Counted from the stretch's first letter, positions 24,609 through 33,148 are shown. The stretch: 64,000 bases of DNA from Clostridiales bacterium (GCA_018374355.1 JAHAFI010000004.1:62001-126000), one strand, 5' to 3'. The notes: generated by a model from the sequence alone, not told the origin. Numbers and translations are program-made.

Positions 24609-26420
24609 ATGGAAAACTATGAAAACATCCGTCTGCCCTGGCCGGATTGGAGGATCGTAAGACCTCTCGGCAGCGGGGCATATGGAAAAGTATACGAGAT
24701 AGAAAGAAATATATCAGGAATTCAGGAAAAAGCAGCATTAAAAATCATTTCCAGACCAAAGGATTCCAGCGAAATAGAAGCTTATTACGATAACGGATAC
24801 GATCAGGCAAGTATCGCAGCCTCCTATCAAAATGAGCTTCAGAATTATGCGAAGGAATATAAGCTGATGAGGGAACTGCAGGGGCAGTCCAACATCGTAA
24901 GCTGCGACGATTTTACCATAGTTCCCCACAAAAACGGCATCGGAGGAGTTGTTTTTATCCGTATGGAACTTCTGACCTCCTTACAGCAGGTTTTAAGGGA
25001 ACGGACACTTTCCGAAAGAGAAATCATCAAACTTGGAAAAGACATTTCCCGCGCGCTGATTCTGTGTGAAAGCAAAAATATTGTCCACCGTGATATCAAA
25101 CCGGTCAATATCATGATCTCTTCGTTTGGGGACTACAAGCTGGGAGATTTCGGTGTATCTAAGATCATGGATCACAATACTTTTGGAACACCTATGGGGA
25201 CACCGGAGTATCAGGCGCCGGAAGTGGTACATATGGAAAAATACGGAAATACGGCGGATATTTATTCTTTGGGAATTACCCTGTACTGGCTGCTCAATAA
25301 CCGGAAAATGCCGTTTATCAGTGCAGATGAAATGATGACACCAATGGTAAAAAATGCAGCGAAAGAGAAACGCTACAGAGGAGAAAGAATTCCTGCACCC
25401 AAAAATGGAAGTGCAAAATTAAAACAGATCGTGCTGAAGGCCTGTGAATACCGACCGGAAGACAGATATGCTTCCGCAAGGGAATTGTACGCAGAACTGG
25501 ACGCACTGGGAGAAGCATCTGAAAGCGGCAGCCGTCAGGGAAACAGAACTCTGCCCAAAGGATCAGATATACATAAAACCTTATCGATTACGGAAAATGA
25601 AATAGGAACAACTAAAACGGTTTGCGTTCAATATCCCAATGGTCAGGAAAAGGCATTTGATGTAAATGTTCCGACAGGTATAACCAACGGTCAGTCAATC
25701 CGTCTGAGAGGTCAGGGGATGACGACAGCAGGAGGACGGGCGGGGGATTTATATTTGAAGGTTGTCGTATCAGGAAATAATGAGAACACTTGGAATTATG
25801 CGCAGAAAGAAAAAAACTCATGGGGTGATTCATGGGGCGAGTCGTTTGGAAGCATTGGAAATCCGGGTGGAAGGGCGCAAAAAGCGCAGGGGCAGAAAAA
25901 AGCCAAGGTCTATCATGCAGAAGATTTCGGTAATCATGTTGAGGGAGATATATTTGGCGAGTTATTTGGAAAAGATTCATCGAGCACTGTTGGAATAAAA
26001 AATGCTGCAAGAAAAAAGAATGAAGCAAAGAAACCAAATGAAAATGGCATTTCTCTGGATCAAATACTTGCAGAGATCAGCGTGGAAAAAACAACGGCAG
26101 GAAATATAACGATGGAAATTTTTATTGAAATATTATTTTGTGGAGGCGGAGTTTTTTTATTTGCAGTGGGCGCATGGCTGATTGGGATAATTTTGATTGT
26201 TTTTGGTATAGTTGGATTGACTGGTTTTGGGACTATAGATTTTACAGAATGGATGAAGAAAAATAAAGAAAAGGTAAAGAATATTGATGATTTAATTAAA
26301 AACAACCCCGAATTTGCCAAACGTTTATATTACCAAAAATGCCCCAAAAAGCATTTATTGGAGTATATGGAAAAGTTGAATCCGGCCGTAGTGAATGAAA
26401 TCAAAGCCTCAAAAAGATAA
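24609..26420 (+). CDS. Kinase 2: Ser/Thr kinase fused to a DnaJ C-terminal domain
   Basis: 603 aa. Residues 1-285 are nearly identical to kinase 1, with an intact HRDIKPVN, DFG and APE. Residues about 317-390 match the C-terminal peptide-binding domain of DnaJ/Hsp40: ENEIGTTKTVCVQYPNG, VNVPTGITNGQSIRLRGQGM and GGRAGDLYLKVVV. No J domain or HPD motif is present. A NYAQKEKNSW linker shared with kinase 1 follows, then HAEDFGN...GDIFGELFG, which recalls the G/F-rich DIF linker of J-proteins. Next come one or two membrane helices (FIEILFCGGGVFLFAVGAWL and onward, about 500-545) and a charged C-terminal tail. It lies 29 bp after kinase 1. The fusion suggests the kinase binds unfolded or extended client segments. 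Confidence 0.9.
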   Translation: MENYENIRLPWPDWRIVRPLGSGAYGKVYEIERNISGIQEKAALKIISRPKDSSEIEAYYDNGYDQASIAASYQNELQNYAKEYKLMRELQGQSNIVSCDDFTIVPHKNGIGGVVFIRMELLTSLQQVLRERTLSEREIIKLGKDISRALILCESKNIVHRDIKPVNIMISSFGDYKLGDFGVSKIMDHNTFGTPMGTPEYQAPEVVHMEKYGNTADIYSLGITLYWLLNNRKMPFISADEMMTPMVKNAAKEKRYRGERIPAPKNGSAKLKQIVLKACEYRPEDRYASARELYAELDALGEASESGSRQGNRTLPKGSDIHKTLSITENEIGTTKTVCVQYPNGQEKAFDVNVPTGITNGQSIRLRGQGMTTAGGRAGDLYLKVVVSGNNENTWNYAQKEKNSWGDSWGESFGSIGNPGGRAQKAQGQKKAKVYHAEDFGNHVEGDIFGELFGKDSSSTVGIKNAARKKNEAKKPNENGISLDQILAEISVEKTTAGNITMEIFIEILFCGGGVFLFAVGAWLIGIILIVFGIVGLTGFGTIDFTEWMKKNKEKVKNIDDLIKNNPEFAKRLYYQKCPKKHLLEYMEKLNPAVVNEIKASKR

Positions 26421-26456
26421 CAAAGCAAGTTGAAAAAATAAAACAGGAGAAACAGG

Positions 26457-29102
26457 ATGGAGAGCGATAAAAACATTCCCATTCCATGGCCGGACTGGCA
26501 TATGGTGCGCAGGCTGGGCAGCGGAGGCTTTGGAAGCGTCTATGAGATTGAAAGAGAACTCTACGGAGACAGGGAACGGGCCGCCATGAAGGTCGTAAAG
26601 TTTCCCGAAAGCGCGTCAGATCTGGAGAATGACTACAACAGCGGTATGACCGAAGAAGAGGTCAGGGTAAAATATACCTATATCCAGAAATACATGATGG
26701 AAGAATACAGACAGATGCTGGAATATAAAGGGCACAGCAACATCGTGAACTGCCATGATTTCTCGGTCATACAGAATCCCGGTCAGCCGGGGTTCACCAT
26801 TTATATCCGTATGGAGCTTCTGACCTCTCTGAAAGAGGTCCTGCGTAAAGAAAATTTTTCAGAGGCAAGAATTATACAGGTGGGAACTGACATCTGCCGG
26901 GCGCTGGAACTCTGTCAGCAAAAAGATCTGATTCACCGGGACATTAAACCGGATAATATTCTGGTGTCAGAATTTGGAAATTTTAAGCTGGGTGACTTCG
27001 GAGTGGCGCGGACAATGGAAAAGACCATGAGCGCATCCAAGACAGGAACAGACTGGTATATGGCTCCGGAAGTTGCGAAGAAGATGAAATATGGAAAAAG
27101 CGTAGATACCTATTCCCTGGGACTGGTGCTGTACTGGCTGCTGAATCATTATCGTCTTCCGTTCGTCCCACTAAAAGACCGTATCACAGCAAAAGATATG
27201 GAGATGGCTTACCGTCTCCGAATACAGGGAAAGGCGATTCCGGAACCGGCAGAAGGAAGTCCGAAACTAAAGGCAATCGTACTGAAGGCATTATCTTTTG
27301 ACCGGGAGAAGCGTTACCATCTGGCAAGAGAGATGCGGGAAGCTCTGTGTTCTATTGAAAAGCCGAAAAGAAATCCCGTACAAAGAGAGCCTGCACAAAG
27401 AGAATCTGTACAGAGAGAACCAGTACAAAGAAACGCGGAGCAGGGAAAATGGAACGCAGCAGAAGCAACAAAAGGGATGTTTGGCATCTATTTTGATGAT
27501 GGAGAAATTCATGTGCGGATGTGGATAGAGGGTGAAACCAGACCCATTCTTAAAATGCCGGCAGTTTATACATTTGACGATCTGAGTGATACGCTGGCCG
27601 GAAACTGTGCGGTAAATTATCAGAAATGTCATAAAGAAAAGAAATTGTATTCGGTACTTCGCCTCATGAAAATACAGGATGATTACGAAAGTGTAACAGC
27701 GAGAAAAAATGGAGAAGAAATATGCTGCATTTTAATGAAAGAGCTGAAAAGAGCTCTTGAAAAAACTCCATACGGAAAGAACCGGGATTGCGTGATAACC
27801 GTACCTGTTTCATCTCTGCTCGTACAAAGAAGTATACATAAAGCGATGAAAGAGGCAGGTTTTTGTGTACGCAGGCAAATAAGCACAGCGGTGGCCTGTG
27901 GGATTTCAAAAGCATATGAGATGAAGCAAAACCGGGATTTTGCGGTGTATATAGCGGCAGATGGAGAATATCAGTATGTAAAGGCGGAGTATGAGGACGG
28001 TTTTTTGGAGATTATTGAAAATACCATTGATCTGCAGAGGGAAGGAAGAATGAACATCCCCTCCGGTCCTCTCGTGTATTATGCAGGCGATCCAACATTT
28101 TGCAGGCAATATAGAGGGGCTGAGGAACTTTCCGTTGTTGCGGCAGATGGGGCAGCGCTTCAGGGAGCGAAACTTCGGGGGATTTATGATGTGAATGATC
28201 TTCTGTTAGATGTTTTTCCATGGAAAGTCGGAATAGAAATTATGGATGAAAATAAAAATTGCTGTCTTCCTTTAACATGGATGATACAAAAGCCCGTAAC
28301 TGTTCCTGCGAAAAGTGAGCCTGTCAGTATCCGGCTGGGTTCCGGGATACAAGGAAAAAGATTGAGAATGTATATAGGACAAGATGAACCGAAGCAAGCC
28401 GTCAGAATGCTCGAAGAATGGAAGCTGGAAAAAATATGTAAAAAATTCGAAAATGAGCCAAACCAGTTGGAGGCCATTCTCTATTTGGGTTCAGATATGT
28501 GCGACATCAAAATTGAATTAAAACAGCCGGGAAGGAACGCCCCCTCAATCCCCATTACGTTTCTTCAGGATGAGGAAAAAAAAGATAACCCCGGTCCGCT
28601 TACGATGGCTTTGGTGCAGCAAATATTGCAGGAACTCTACGACACTGCTGAAAAATTTCGTTCAGATGCCGAAAGTCCGAAAAAACGGAATATGAATTCT
28701 GCGATCCGGCAGGGAATGCAGATGATAGCAAGACAAAGCATAGAAATACTTGATCGCTACAAGTTTTGTGATATCGGATGGGAACTGGATACGTTAATTG
28801 AGCAGATGCTGTCCATTGCAGATAACCTGGAGTATGGATTAAAAGAAGCCGAAAGGATGCAGTGCGGGAATGAAAAAAGTCACCTTCTATATTTCTATAA
28901 AATAATACGCAGCAATCTGCTTAAATTAAATGTGATCCCCATAGAGGCGCAAGGCAGGCGTTTTGACCCGTACATACACCACGCGCTGGCGGCAGAATGG
29001 ACAGAGGGCGTGGAAACAGATATGATTACGGAAGAGATTCAGAAAGGGTACTTTAGAGGGGAAAAACTCCTGAGAGCGGCAAAGGTAAAAGTGGCAAGAT
29101 GA
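26457..29102 (+). CDS. Kinase 3: Ser/Thr kinase - degenerate Hsp70 - GrpE triple fusion
   Basis: 881 aa, no membrane helix. Residues 1-290 are a complete kinase (GSGGFGSVYE, AAMKVV, HRDIKPDN at H160, DFGVAR, MAPE). After a repetitive Gln/Arg linker, residues about 339-575 follow the Hsp70 nucleotide-binding domain in order: GIYFDDG, KLYSVLRLMK, CVITVPV (446-451), AVYIAADG, LVYYAGDP, AALQGAKLRG, DLLLDVFPWKVGIE. Residues about 608-705 match the Hsp70 substrate-binding beta domain. Residues about 740-881 match GrpE: LIEQMLSIADNLEYGLKEA, then IEAQGRRFDPYIHHAL and EEIQKGYFRGEKLLRAAKVK. The Hsp70 ATPase residues are lost and a subdomain is missing. It ends the operon. I infer a cytoplasmic client-binding kinase scaffold. 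Confidence 0.92.
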   Translation: MESDKNIPIPWPDWHMVRRLGSGGFGSVYEIERELYGDRERAAMKVVKFPESASDLENDYNSGMTEEEVRVKYTYIQKYMMEEYRQMLEYKGHSNIVNCHDFSVIQNPGQPGFTIYIRMELLTSLKEVLRKENFSEARIIQVGTDICRALELCQQKDLIHRDIKPDNILVSEFGNFKLGDFGVARTMEKTMSASKTGTDWYMAPEVAKKMKYGKSVDTYSLGLVLYWLLNHYRLPFVPLKDRITAKDMEMAYRLRIQGKAIPEPAEGSPKLKAIVLKALSFDREKRYHLAREMREALCSIEKPKRNPVQREPAQRESVQREPVQRNAEQGKWNAAEATKGMFGIYFDDGEIHVRMWIEGETRPILKMPAVYTFDDLSDTLAGNCAVNYQKCHKEKKLYSVLRLMKIQDDYESVTARKNGEEICCILMKELKRALEKTPYGKNRDCVITVPVSSLLVQRSIHKAMKEAGFCVRRQISTAVACGISKAYEMKQNRDFAVYIAADGEYQYVKAEYEDGFLEIIENTIDLQREGRMNIPSGPLVYYAGDPTFCRQYRGAEELSVVAADGAALQGAKLRGIYDVNDLLLDVFPWKVGIEIMDENKNCCLPLTWMIQKPVTVPAKSEPVSIRLGSGIQGKRLRMYIGQDEPKQAVRMLEEWKLEKICKKFENEPNQLEAILYLGSDMCDIKIELKQPGRNAPSIPITFLQDEEKKDNPGPLTMALVQQILQELYDTAEKFRSDAESPKKRNMNSAIRQGMQMIARQSIEILDRYKFCDIGWELDTLIEQMLSIADNLEYGLKEAERMQCGNEKSHLLYFYKIIRSNLLKLNVIPIEAQGRRFDPYIHHALAAEWTEGVETDMITEEIQKGYFRGEKLLRAAKVKVAR

Positions 29103-29147
29103 AAACCGGTATGCGCCATTCATACGTTCATCAGCGGCAAGTATCTA

Positions 29148-29176
29148 TGGCAATCAGTTTCTGTTTCTGCTATAAT
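29148..29176 (+). promoter_or_regulatory. Probable promoter of the AAA/PD-(D/E)XK gene
   Basis: TGGCAA (29148-29153), 17 bp, then TGCTATAAT with a perfect -10 (29171-29176) and extended TG. The gene starts 58 bp downstream. Confidence 0.5.
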
Positions 29177-29233
29177 TAAGAGCGTATCATAGAAAAAGCT
29201 AACTGGTAACCAGCCAAAAAGGATGGTGAAATT

Positions 29234-30934
29234 ATGGCAAGAACAATAGCTATTGGCCTTCAGGATTTTGAAAAAATCAGAACAAAAGATACATTTTATA
29301 TTGATAAAACAGACTTTATACGTGAATGGTGGGAAACAAATGATGAAGTTACATTGATCACCCGTCCCAGACGATTTGGAAAAACATTGACTATGAGTAT
29401 GGTGGAGCAATTTTTTTCTGTAAAATATGCAAATCGCAGTGCAATGTTTGAAGGATTGAAGATTTGGGAAAATGAGGGTTATCGGAAGCTGCAAGGAAGT
29501 TTTCCGGTGATCAGTCTTACGTTTGCAAATGTCAAGGAACGAAATTTCCATATGACAAAACAGCGGATTGGTCAAATTATTACTGATTTATATAATAAAC
29601 ATGAGTTTCTGTTAGATGGAAATTTTTTGACAGATGAAGAAGAAAAGTTCTTTAGAAGCGTCACAATGGATATGGATGAAACAGTGGCAACCATGGCAAT
29701 CCATAAGATGTCAGATTTTCTATCACGGTATTATAATAAAAAAGTAATTATTTTGCTTGATGAATATGATACACCTATGCAGGAGGCTTATGTAAACGGA
29801 TATTGGGACGAGTTTGCATCTTTCATGCGTAATATGTTTCATGCTGCATTCAAAACAAATCCATATTTGGAACGTGCTCTTTTGACAGGGATTACCCGAA
29901 TCAGCAAAGAATCTATCTTTTCCGACTTAAATAATTTGAAAGTGGTAACGACTACCTCTGCAAGATATGCTTCTGCATTTGGATTTACGGAGGAAGAAGT
30001 GTTTTCTGCTTTGGAAGAATATGGATTAGCGGATAAAAGTGAAGAAGTAAAAGACTGGTATGATGGATTTTCCTTTGGTGAAAAAACAGATATTTACAAT
30101 CCATGGTCGATTATCAACTATTTAGACGAGAGAAAACCGGGGCCATACTGGACGAATACAAGTGGAAACCGCTTGGTTGGAAAACTAATTCAGGAGGGTT
30201 CCAGACAGATAAAAGAGTCCTTTGAAGAACTTCTTACAGGAGGGACAATTTTAACGGAAATTGATGAGCAGATTGTATATAATCAACTGGATTTGGACGA
30301 GAGTGCAATCTGGAGTCTTTTGCTGGCCAGCGGTTATCTTCGTGTAAAAAAATGCAAGATCACAGGACAGGACTATGGGGCGTGGAAGCAGATTTATGAA
30401 TTGCAGATTACAAATTTTGAAGTAAAAATCATGTTCAGAAAAATGGTACAGAGTTGGTTTCACCCCGTGGCATCCAGTTATAATGATTTTATGAAAGCAC
30501 TTTTACAGGATGACTTAAAAGCGATGAACGTCTTTATGAACCGTGTGGCGCTAACTACTTTCAGCTATTTTGACAGTGGACAAAAGCCTTCGGAACAGAA
30601 GGAACCCGAACGATTTTATCATGGCTTCGTACTTGGATTAATTGTTGAACTGGCTGAAAATTATCATATTACATCAAACCGTGAGAGTGGATTCGGGCGG
30701 TATGATGTATTGCTGGAACCAAAGACTCCTCATATGGATGCCATGATTTTTGAATTTAAGGTACAGGATACAGAGGAAGAAAAAGACTTGGTGGATACAG
30801 TAGCTTCTGCGCTGAAACAGATTGAAGAGAAGCAGTATACTGCTGAGTTAATCTGCAAGGGGATTGCCAAGGAACGTATCCGAAAATATGGTTTTGCATT
30901 CAATGGAAAAAGAGTATTGATTGGACGAGGGTGA
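29234..30934 (+). CDS. AAA ATPase with C-terminal PD-(D/E)XK-like domain
   Basis: 566 aa, of the AAA-ATPase-like / PDDEXK_9 pair (PF09820 and PF08011 type) common in Bacteroidetes and Lachnospiraceae. The N-terminus has FYIDKTDFI, Walker A as LITRPRRFGKTLTMSM, Walker B IILLDEYDTPM, and the arginine-containing LLTGITRISKESIFSDLNN. The C-terminus has SGFGRYDVLLEP and DAMIFEFKVQ, the D...E-x-K nuclease-like core. It is monocistronic. This family is variable between strains and its function is unknown; defence or mobile-element roles have been proposed. It is not obviously part of the secretion operon, which has ended. Confidence 0.88.
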   Translation: MARTIAIGLQDFEKIRTKDTFYIDKTDFIREWWETNDEVTLITRPRRFGKTLTMSMVEQFFSVKYANRSAMFEGLKIWENEGYRKLQGSFPVISLTFANVKERNFHMTKQRIGQIITDLYNKHEFLLDGNFLTDEEEKFFRSVTMDMDETVATMAIHKMSDFLSRYYNKKVIILLDEYDTPMQEAYVNGYWDEFASFMRNMFHAAFKTNPYLERALLTGITRISKESIFSDLNNLKVVTTTSARYASAFGFTEEEVFSALEEYGLADKSEEVKDWYDGFSFGEKTDIYNPWSIINYLDERKPGPYWTNTSGNRLVGKLIQEGSRQIKESFEELLTGGTILTEIDEQIVYNQLDLDESAIWSLLLASGYLRVKKCKITGQDYGAWKQIYELQITNFEVKIMFRKMVQSWFHPVASSYNDFMKALLQDDLKAMNVFMNRVALTTFSYFDSGQKPSEQKEPERFYHGFVLGLIVELAENYHITSNRESGFGRYDVLLEPKTPHMDAMIFEFKVQDTEEEKDLVDTVASALKQIEEKQYTAELICKGIAKERIRKYGFAFNGKRVLIGRG

Positions 30935-30947
30935 ATGCTGCATTTTT

Positions 30948-30985
30948 ATCCACTCAGGAGTTAACAGCTTTTGAGTGGATTTTTC
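30948..30985 (+). terminator. Terminator after the AAA/PD-(D/E)XK gene
   Basis: ATCCACTCA (30948-30956) pairs with TGAGTGGAT (30972-30980) and TTTTT follows. Confidence 0.8.
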
Positions 30986-31009
30986 GTGCCCTTTGCTATC
31001 AATTTTCAT

Positions 31010-31044
31010 GAAAAAACAGGTCAGAGATTTCTCTCCAACCTGTT
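31010..31044 (-). terminator. Terminator of the rubrerythrin gene
   Basis: On the minus strand AACAGGT, a 16-nt loop, ACCTGTT and a run of T. Confidence 0.75.
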
Positions 31045-31064
31045 CAGATATCAAGTGTTGATTT

Positions 31065-31607
31065 TTAGTTGAAGTATCTCTTTAACAGACCTTCAAATGC
31101 CTTGCCATGTCTTGCTTCATCTCTTGCCATCTCATGTACAGTATCATGAATAGCATCCAGATTAGCAGCTTTTGCACGTTTAGCCAGATCAAATTTACCA
31201 GCAGTAGCGCCGTTTTCTGCATCTACTCTCATTTCCAGATTCTTTTTGGTGCTGTCAGTAACAACTTCGCCCAGAAGCTCTGCAAATTTTGCAGCGTGTT
31301 CAGCTTCTTCCCATGCAGCTTTTTCCCAGTACAGACCGATTTCAGGATATCCTTCTCTGTGAGCAACTCTTGCCATAGCCAGATACATACCAACTTCAGA
31401 ACATTCTCCTTCGAAGTTTGCTCTCAGGTCTTTGATGATATCTTCAGAAACGCCCTGAGCAACGCCTACTACGTGCTCTGCAGCCCATGTTTTTTCACCA
31501 GCCTGCTCTGTGAATTTTTCAGCAGGTGCTTTACAGATCGGGCAAAACTCCGGTGCAGAATCTCCTTCGTGAACATAACCGCATACGTTACATACAAATT
31601 TCTTCAT
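31065..31607 (-). CDS. rbr: Rubrerythrin with N-terminal rubredoxin domain (reverse type)
   Basis: Peroxide-reducing non-haem iron protein of anaerobes, 180 aa, cytoplasmic. The rubredoxin-like domain comes first (CNVCGYVHEG and FCPICKAP, two CxxC pairs at about residues 8-30). The ferritin-like di-iron domain follows, with Glu/His ligands in GECSEVGMYLAMARVAHREG, KAAWEEAEHAAKFAEL and HEMARDEARHGKAFEGLL. This domain order is reversed relative to classical rubrerythrin, as in clostridial reverse rubrerythrins. A PerR-like palindrome lies just upstream and the perR gene is next to it, so peroxide induction is likely. Confidence 0.95.
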   Translation of the reverse strand: MKKFVCNVCGYVHEGDSAPEFCPICKAPAEKFTEQAGEKTWAAEHVVGVAQGVSEDIIKDLRANFEGECSEVGMYLAMARVAHREGYPEIGLYWEKAAWEEAEHAAKFAELLGEVVTDSTKKNLEMRVDAENGATAGKFDLAKRAKAANLDAIHDTVHEMARDEARHGKAFEGLLKRYFN

Positions 31608-31656
31608 GTGATAATCTCCTTTTCTTATATAGTGAATTTTTATTTTGTTATCTTGA

Positions 31657-31671
31657 TAATAATAATTATTA
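31657..31671. promoter_or_regulatory. PerR/Fur-type box upstream of rbr
   Basis: TAATAATAATTATTA is a perfect 7-1-7 palindrome, two positions away from the PerR consensus TTATAATNATTATAA. It lies 50 bp upstream of the rubrerythrin start. A matching box precedes perR. Confidence 0.65.
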
Positions 31672-31725
31672 CTATTTTAATTTAACATATCCCTTTCTGT
31701 TTGTCAACAGATTATTTGAAAAAAA

Positions 31726-32136
31726 TCAGCAGGCATTTTCTGTGTTTTTCTCAAGATCCTGACAGGTGCGGCAGACACCATAAAAGTTAGTGGTATGTCC
31801 CTGAATCTTCCCGTCAAAATGCTTTGCTGCTTTTTCCTCGATGTCGGACAGATACTCCATATCCAAATCCATCACTCGATGGCATTTTGTGCAGACCACG
31901 TGGTAATGAGGTGCGATCTGGCCGTCAAAATGGTCGGCGCCGTCTCCGGTATAAATCTTCTGAATCTCCCCAATATCTGCCAGGAGGGACAGATTACGGT
32001 AAACTGTGCCAAGGCTGATATTCGGGTAGACTTGCCGAAGATGGTGGTAAACTACGTCTGCCGTAGGGTGGTCAGTCCGTGTCATAAGAAATTCCCGGAT
32101 GGAATCCCGCTGACGGCTGTGTTTCAGCGTTGCCAT
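31726..32136 (-). CDS. perR: Fur-family peroxide repressor
   Basis: 136 aa, Fur/PerR family. The winged helix includes HPTADVVYHHLRQVYPNISLGTVYRNLSLL. The regulatory metal site includes HYHVVCTKCHRVMDL, and the structural zinc site uses the CTKC and CRTC pairs. DHFDGQIAPHYH matches the PerR metal-sensing segment, including an Asp typical of PerR rather than Fur. It is encoded upstream of rbr on the same strand, with a palindromic box in front of each gene, so autoregulation plus control of rbr is probable. Confidence 0.9.
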   Translation of the reverse strand: MATLKHSRQRDSIREFLMTRTDHPTADVVYHHLRQVYPNISLGTVYRNLSLLADIGEIQKIYTGDGADHFDGQIAPHYHVVCTKCHRVMDLDMEYLSDIEEKAAKHFDGKIQGHTTNFYGVCRTCQDLEKNTENAC

Positions 32137-32152
32137 AATTTCCTCCTTTCAG

Positions 32153-32167
32153 TAATGATAATTGTTA
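32153..32167. promoter_or_regulatory. PerR/Fur-type box upstream of perR
   Basis: TAATGATAATTGTTA, an imperfect 7-1-7 palindrome sharing TAAT-ATAATT-TTA with the rbr box. It lies 17 bp upstream of the perR start. Confidence 0.6.
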
Positions 32168-32200
32168 CTAAAATTAATATAATATAGAGAGAGCATTTTG

Positions 32201-32962
32201 TCAATAGGAAATGATCAGCTCCACCTGATGTTTCTGTGCAAAATTTTTAAAGGCTTTATCCGGTTCTTTTTCCGTGATAATGCCGTTAAATTGCTCAAGG
32301 CCGGAATAAGTAAGCAGGGAAACCACCCCGAATTTGCTGGAATCGGCAAGGAGGTATTTTTCAGCGCTCTTTTTCATAGCCATTTCCTTAATGCCGGATT
32401 CTTCCGGGAAGGAATTGGTAGCGCCGTTTTCCAACGTGAGACCGGTGGTCGCAAGAAAAGCTTTTTTTACATTGTAGTAAGACAGAAGCCTTGCACAGTG
32501 GCTTCCCGTCAGGGACAGGGTTTTCCGGTTCAAAACGCCGGGAAGGCAGATCAGGTTGATATTTTCATGGGGGATTGCCTGAATGATGGCTTCCATATTG
32601 TTGGTCAGCAGGGTGATTCTTTTATTTTTCAGATGCTCCATCATATAAAGCGCGGTAGTGCCGGAATCCAGAAAAATACTGTCACCGTCCCTGACCATGG
32701 AGGCAGCTTTGGCGGCGATCAGACGTTTGGCATCCTGATGGGCAACAGTCCGCTCGGTAAAGGAAACCAGCAGTTTTTTTGTCTGGGAGTTGATCATAAC
32801 GCCTCCATAGGTTTTTACAATATCGGGATTTTGGATGATTTCCTCGATATCTCTCCGTATAGTGTTTTTGGACACCTGAAAAACCTCGCAAAGTTCATCC
32901 AGAGTGACGGTTTTGTGGGCATAAATATATTCTTCAATTTCTGTAATTCTCTGAGAGCGCAT
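32201..32962 (-). CDS. DeoR-family transcriptional regulator
   Basis: 253 aa. The N-terminal DeoR helix-turn-helix is RITEIEEYIYAHKTVTLDEL followed by FQVSKNTIRRDIEEI. The sugar-phosphate sensing domain carries DGDSIFLDSGTTALYMMEHL and LLTNNMEAI, plus LADSSKFGVVSL near the end. GGAGG precedes the ATG by 5 nt. It is divergent from the MFS-GH3 pair and is therefore their likely regulator, with a phosphorylated sugar as effector; that link is inferred from position. Confidence 0.92.
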   Translation of the reverse strand: MRSQRITEIEEYIYAHKTVTLDELCEVFQVSKNTIRRDIEEIIQNPDIVKTYGGVMINSQTKKLLVSFTERTVAHQDAKRLIAAKAASMVRDGDSIFLDSGTTALYMMEHLKNKRITLLTNNMEAIIQAIPHENINLICLPGVLNRKTLSLTGSHCARLLSYYNVKKAFLATTGLTLENGATNSFPEESGIKEMAMKKSAEKYLLADSSKFGVVSLLTYSGLEQFNGIITEKEPDKAFKNFAQKHQVELIISY

Positions 32963-33073
32963 GGATACCTCCTTATTAAGACGAAAGTGAGTAATTATTG
33001 GTTAAATGGTATCATGTGTTGGGTAAGTTATCAATAAAGATTTCCAGATTATTAGTGAAAAGAGAAATGTGTT

Positions 33074-33083
33074 GTGATATAAT
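33074..33083 (+). promoter_or_regulatory. Extended -10 ahead of the MFS-GH3 operon
   Basis: TGTGATATAAT carries a perfect TATAAT (33078-33083) with a TG extension. No good -35 is visible. The MFS start is 65 bp downstream. Confidence 0.4.
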
Positions 33084-33148
33084 GAGCCAAAAGGCTGAAC
33101 GTGAAAAAATGGGAAAGGAAAATAATATAATTATTTGGGAATGGGGAA

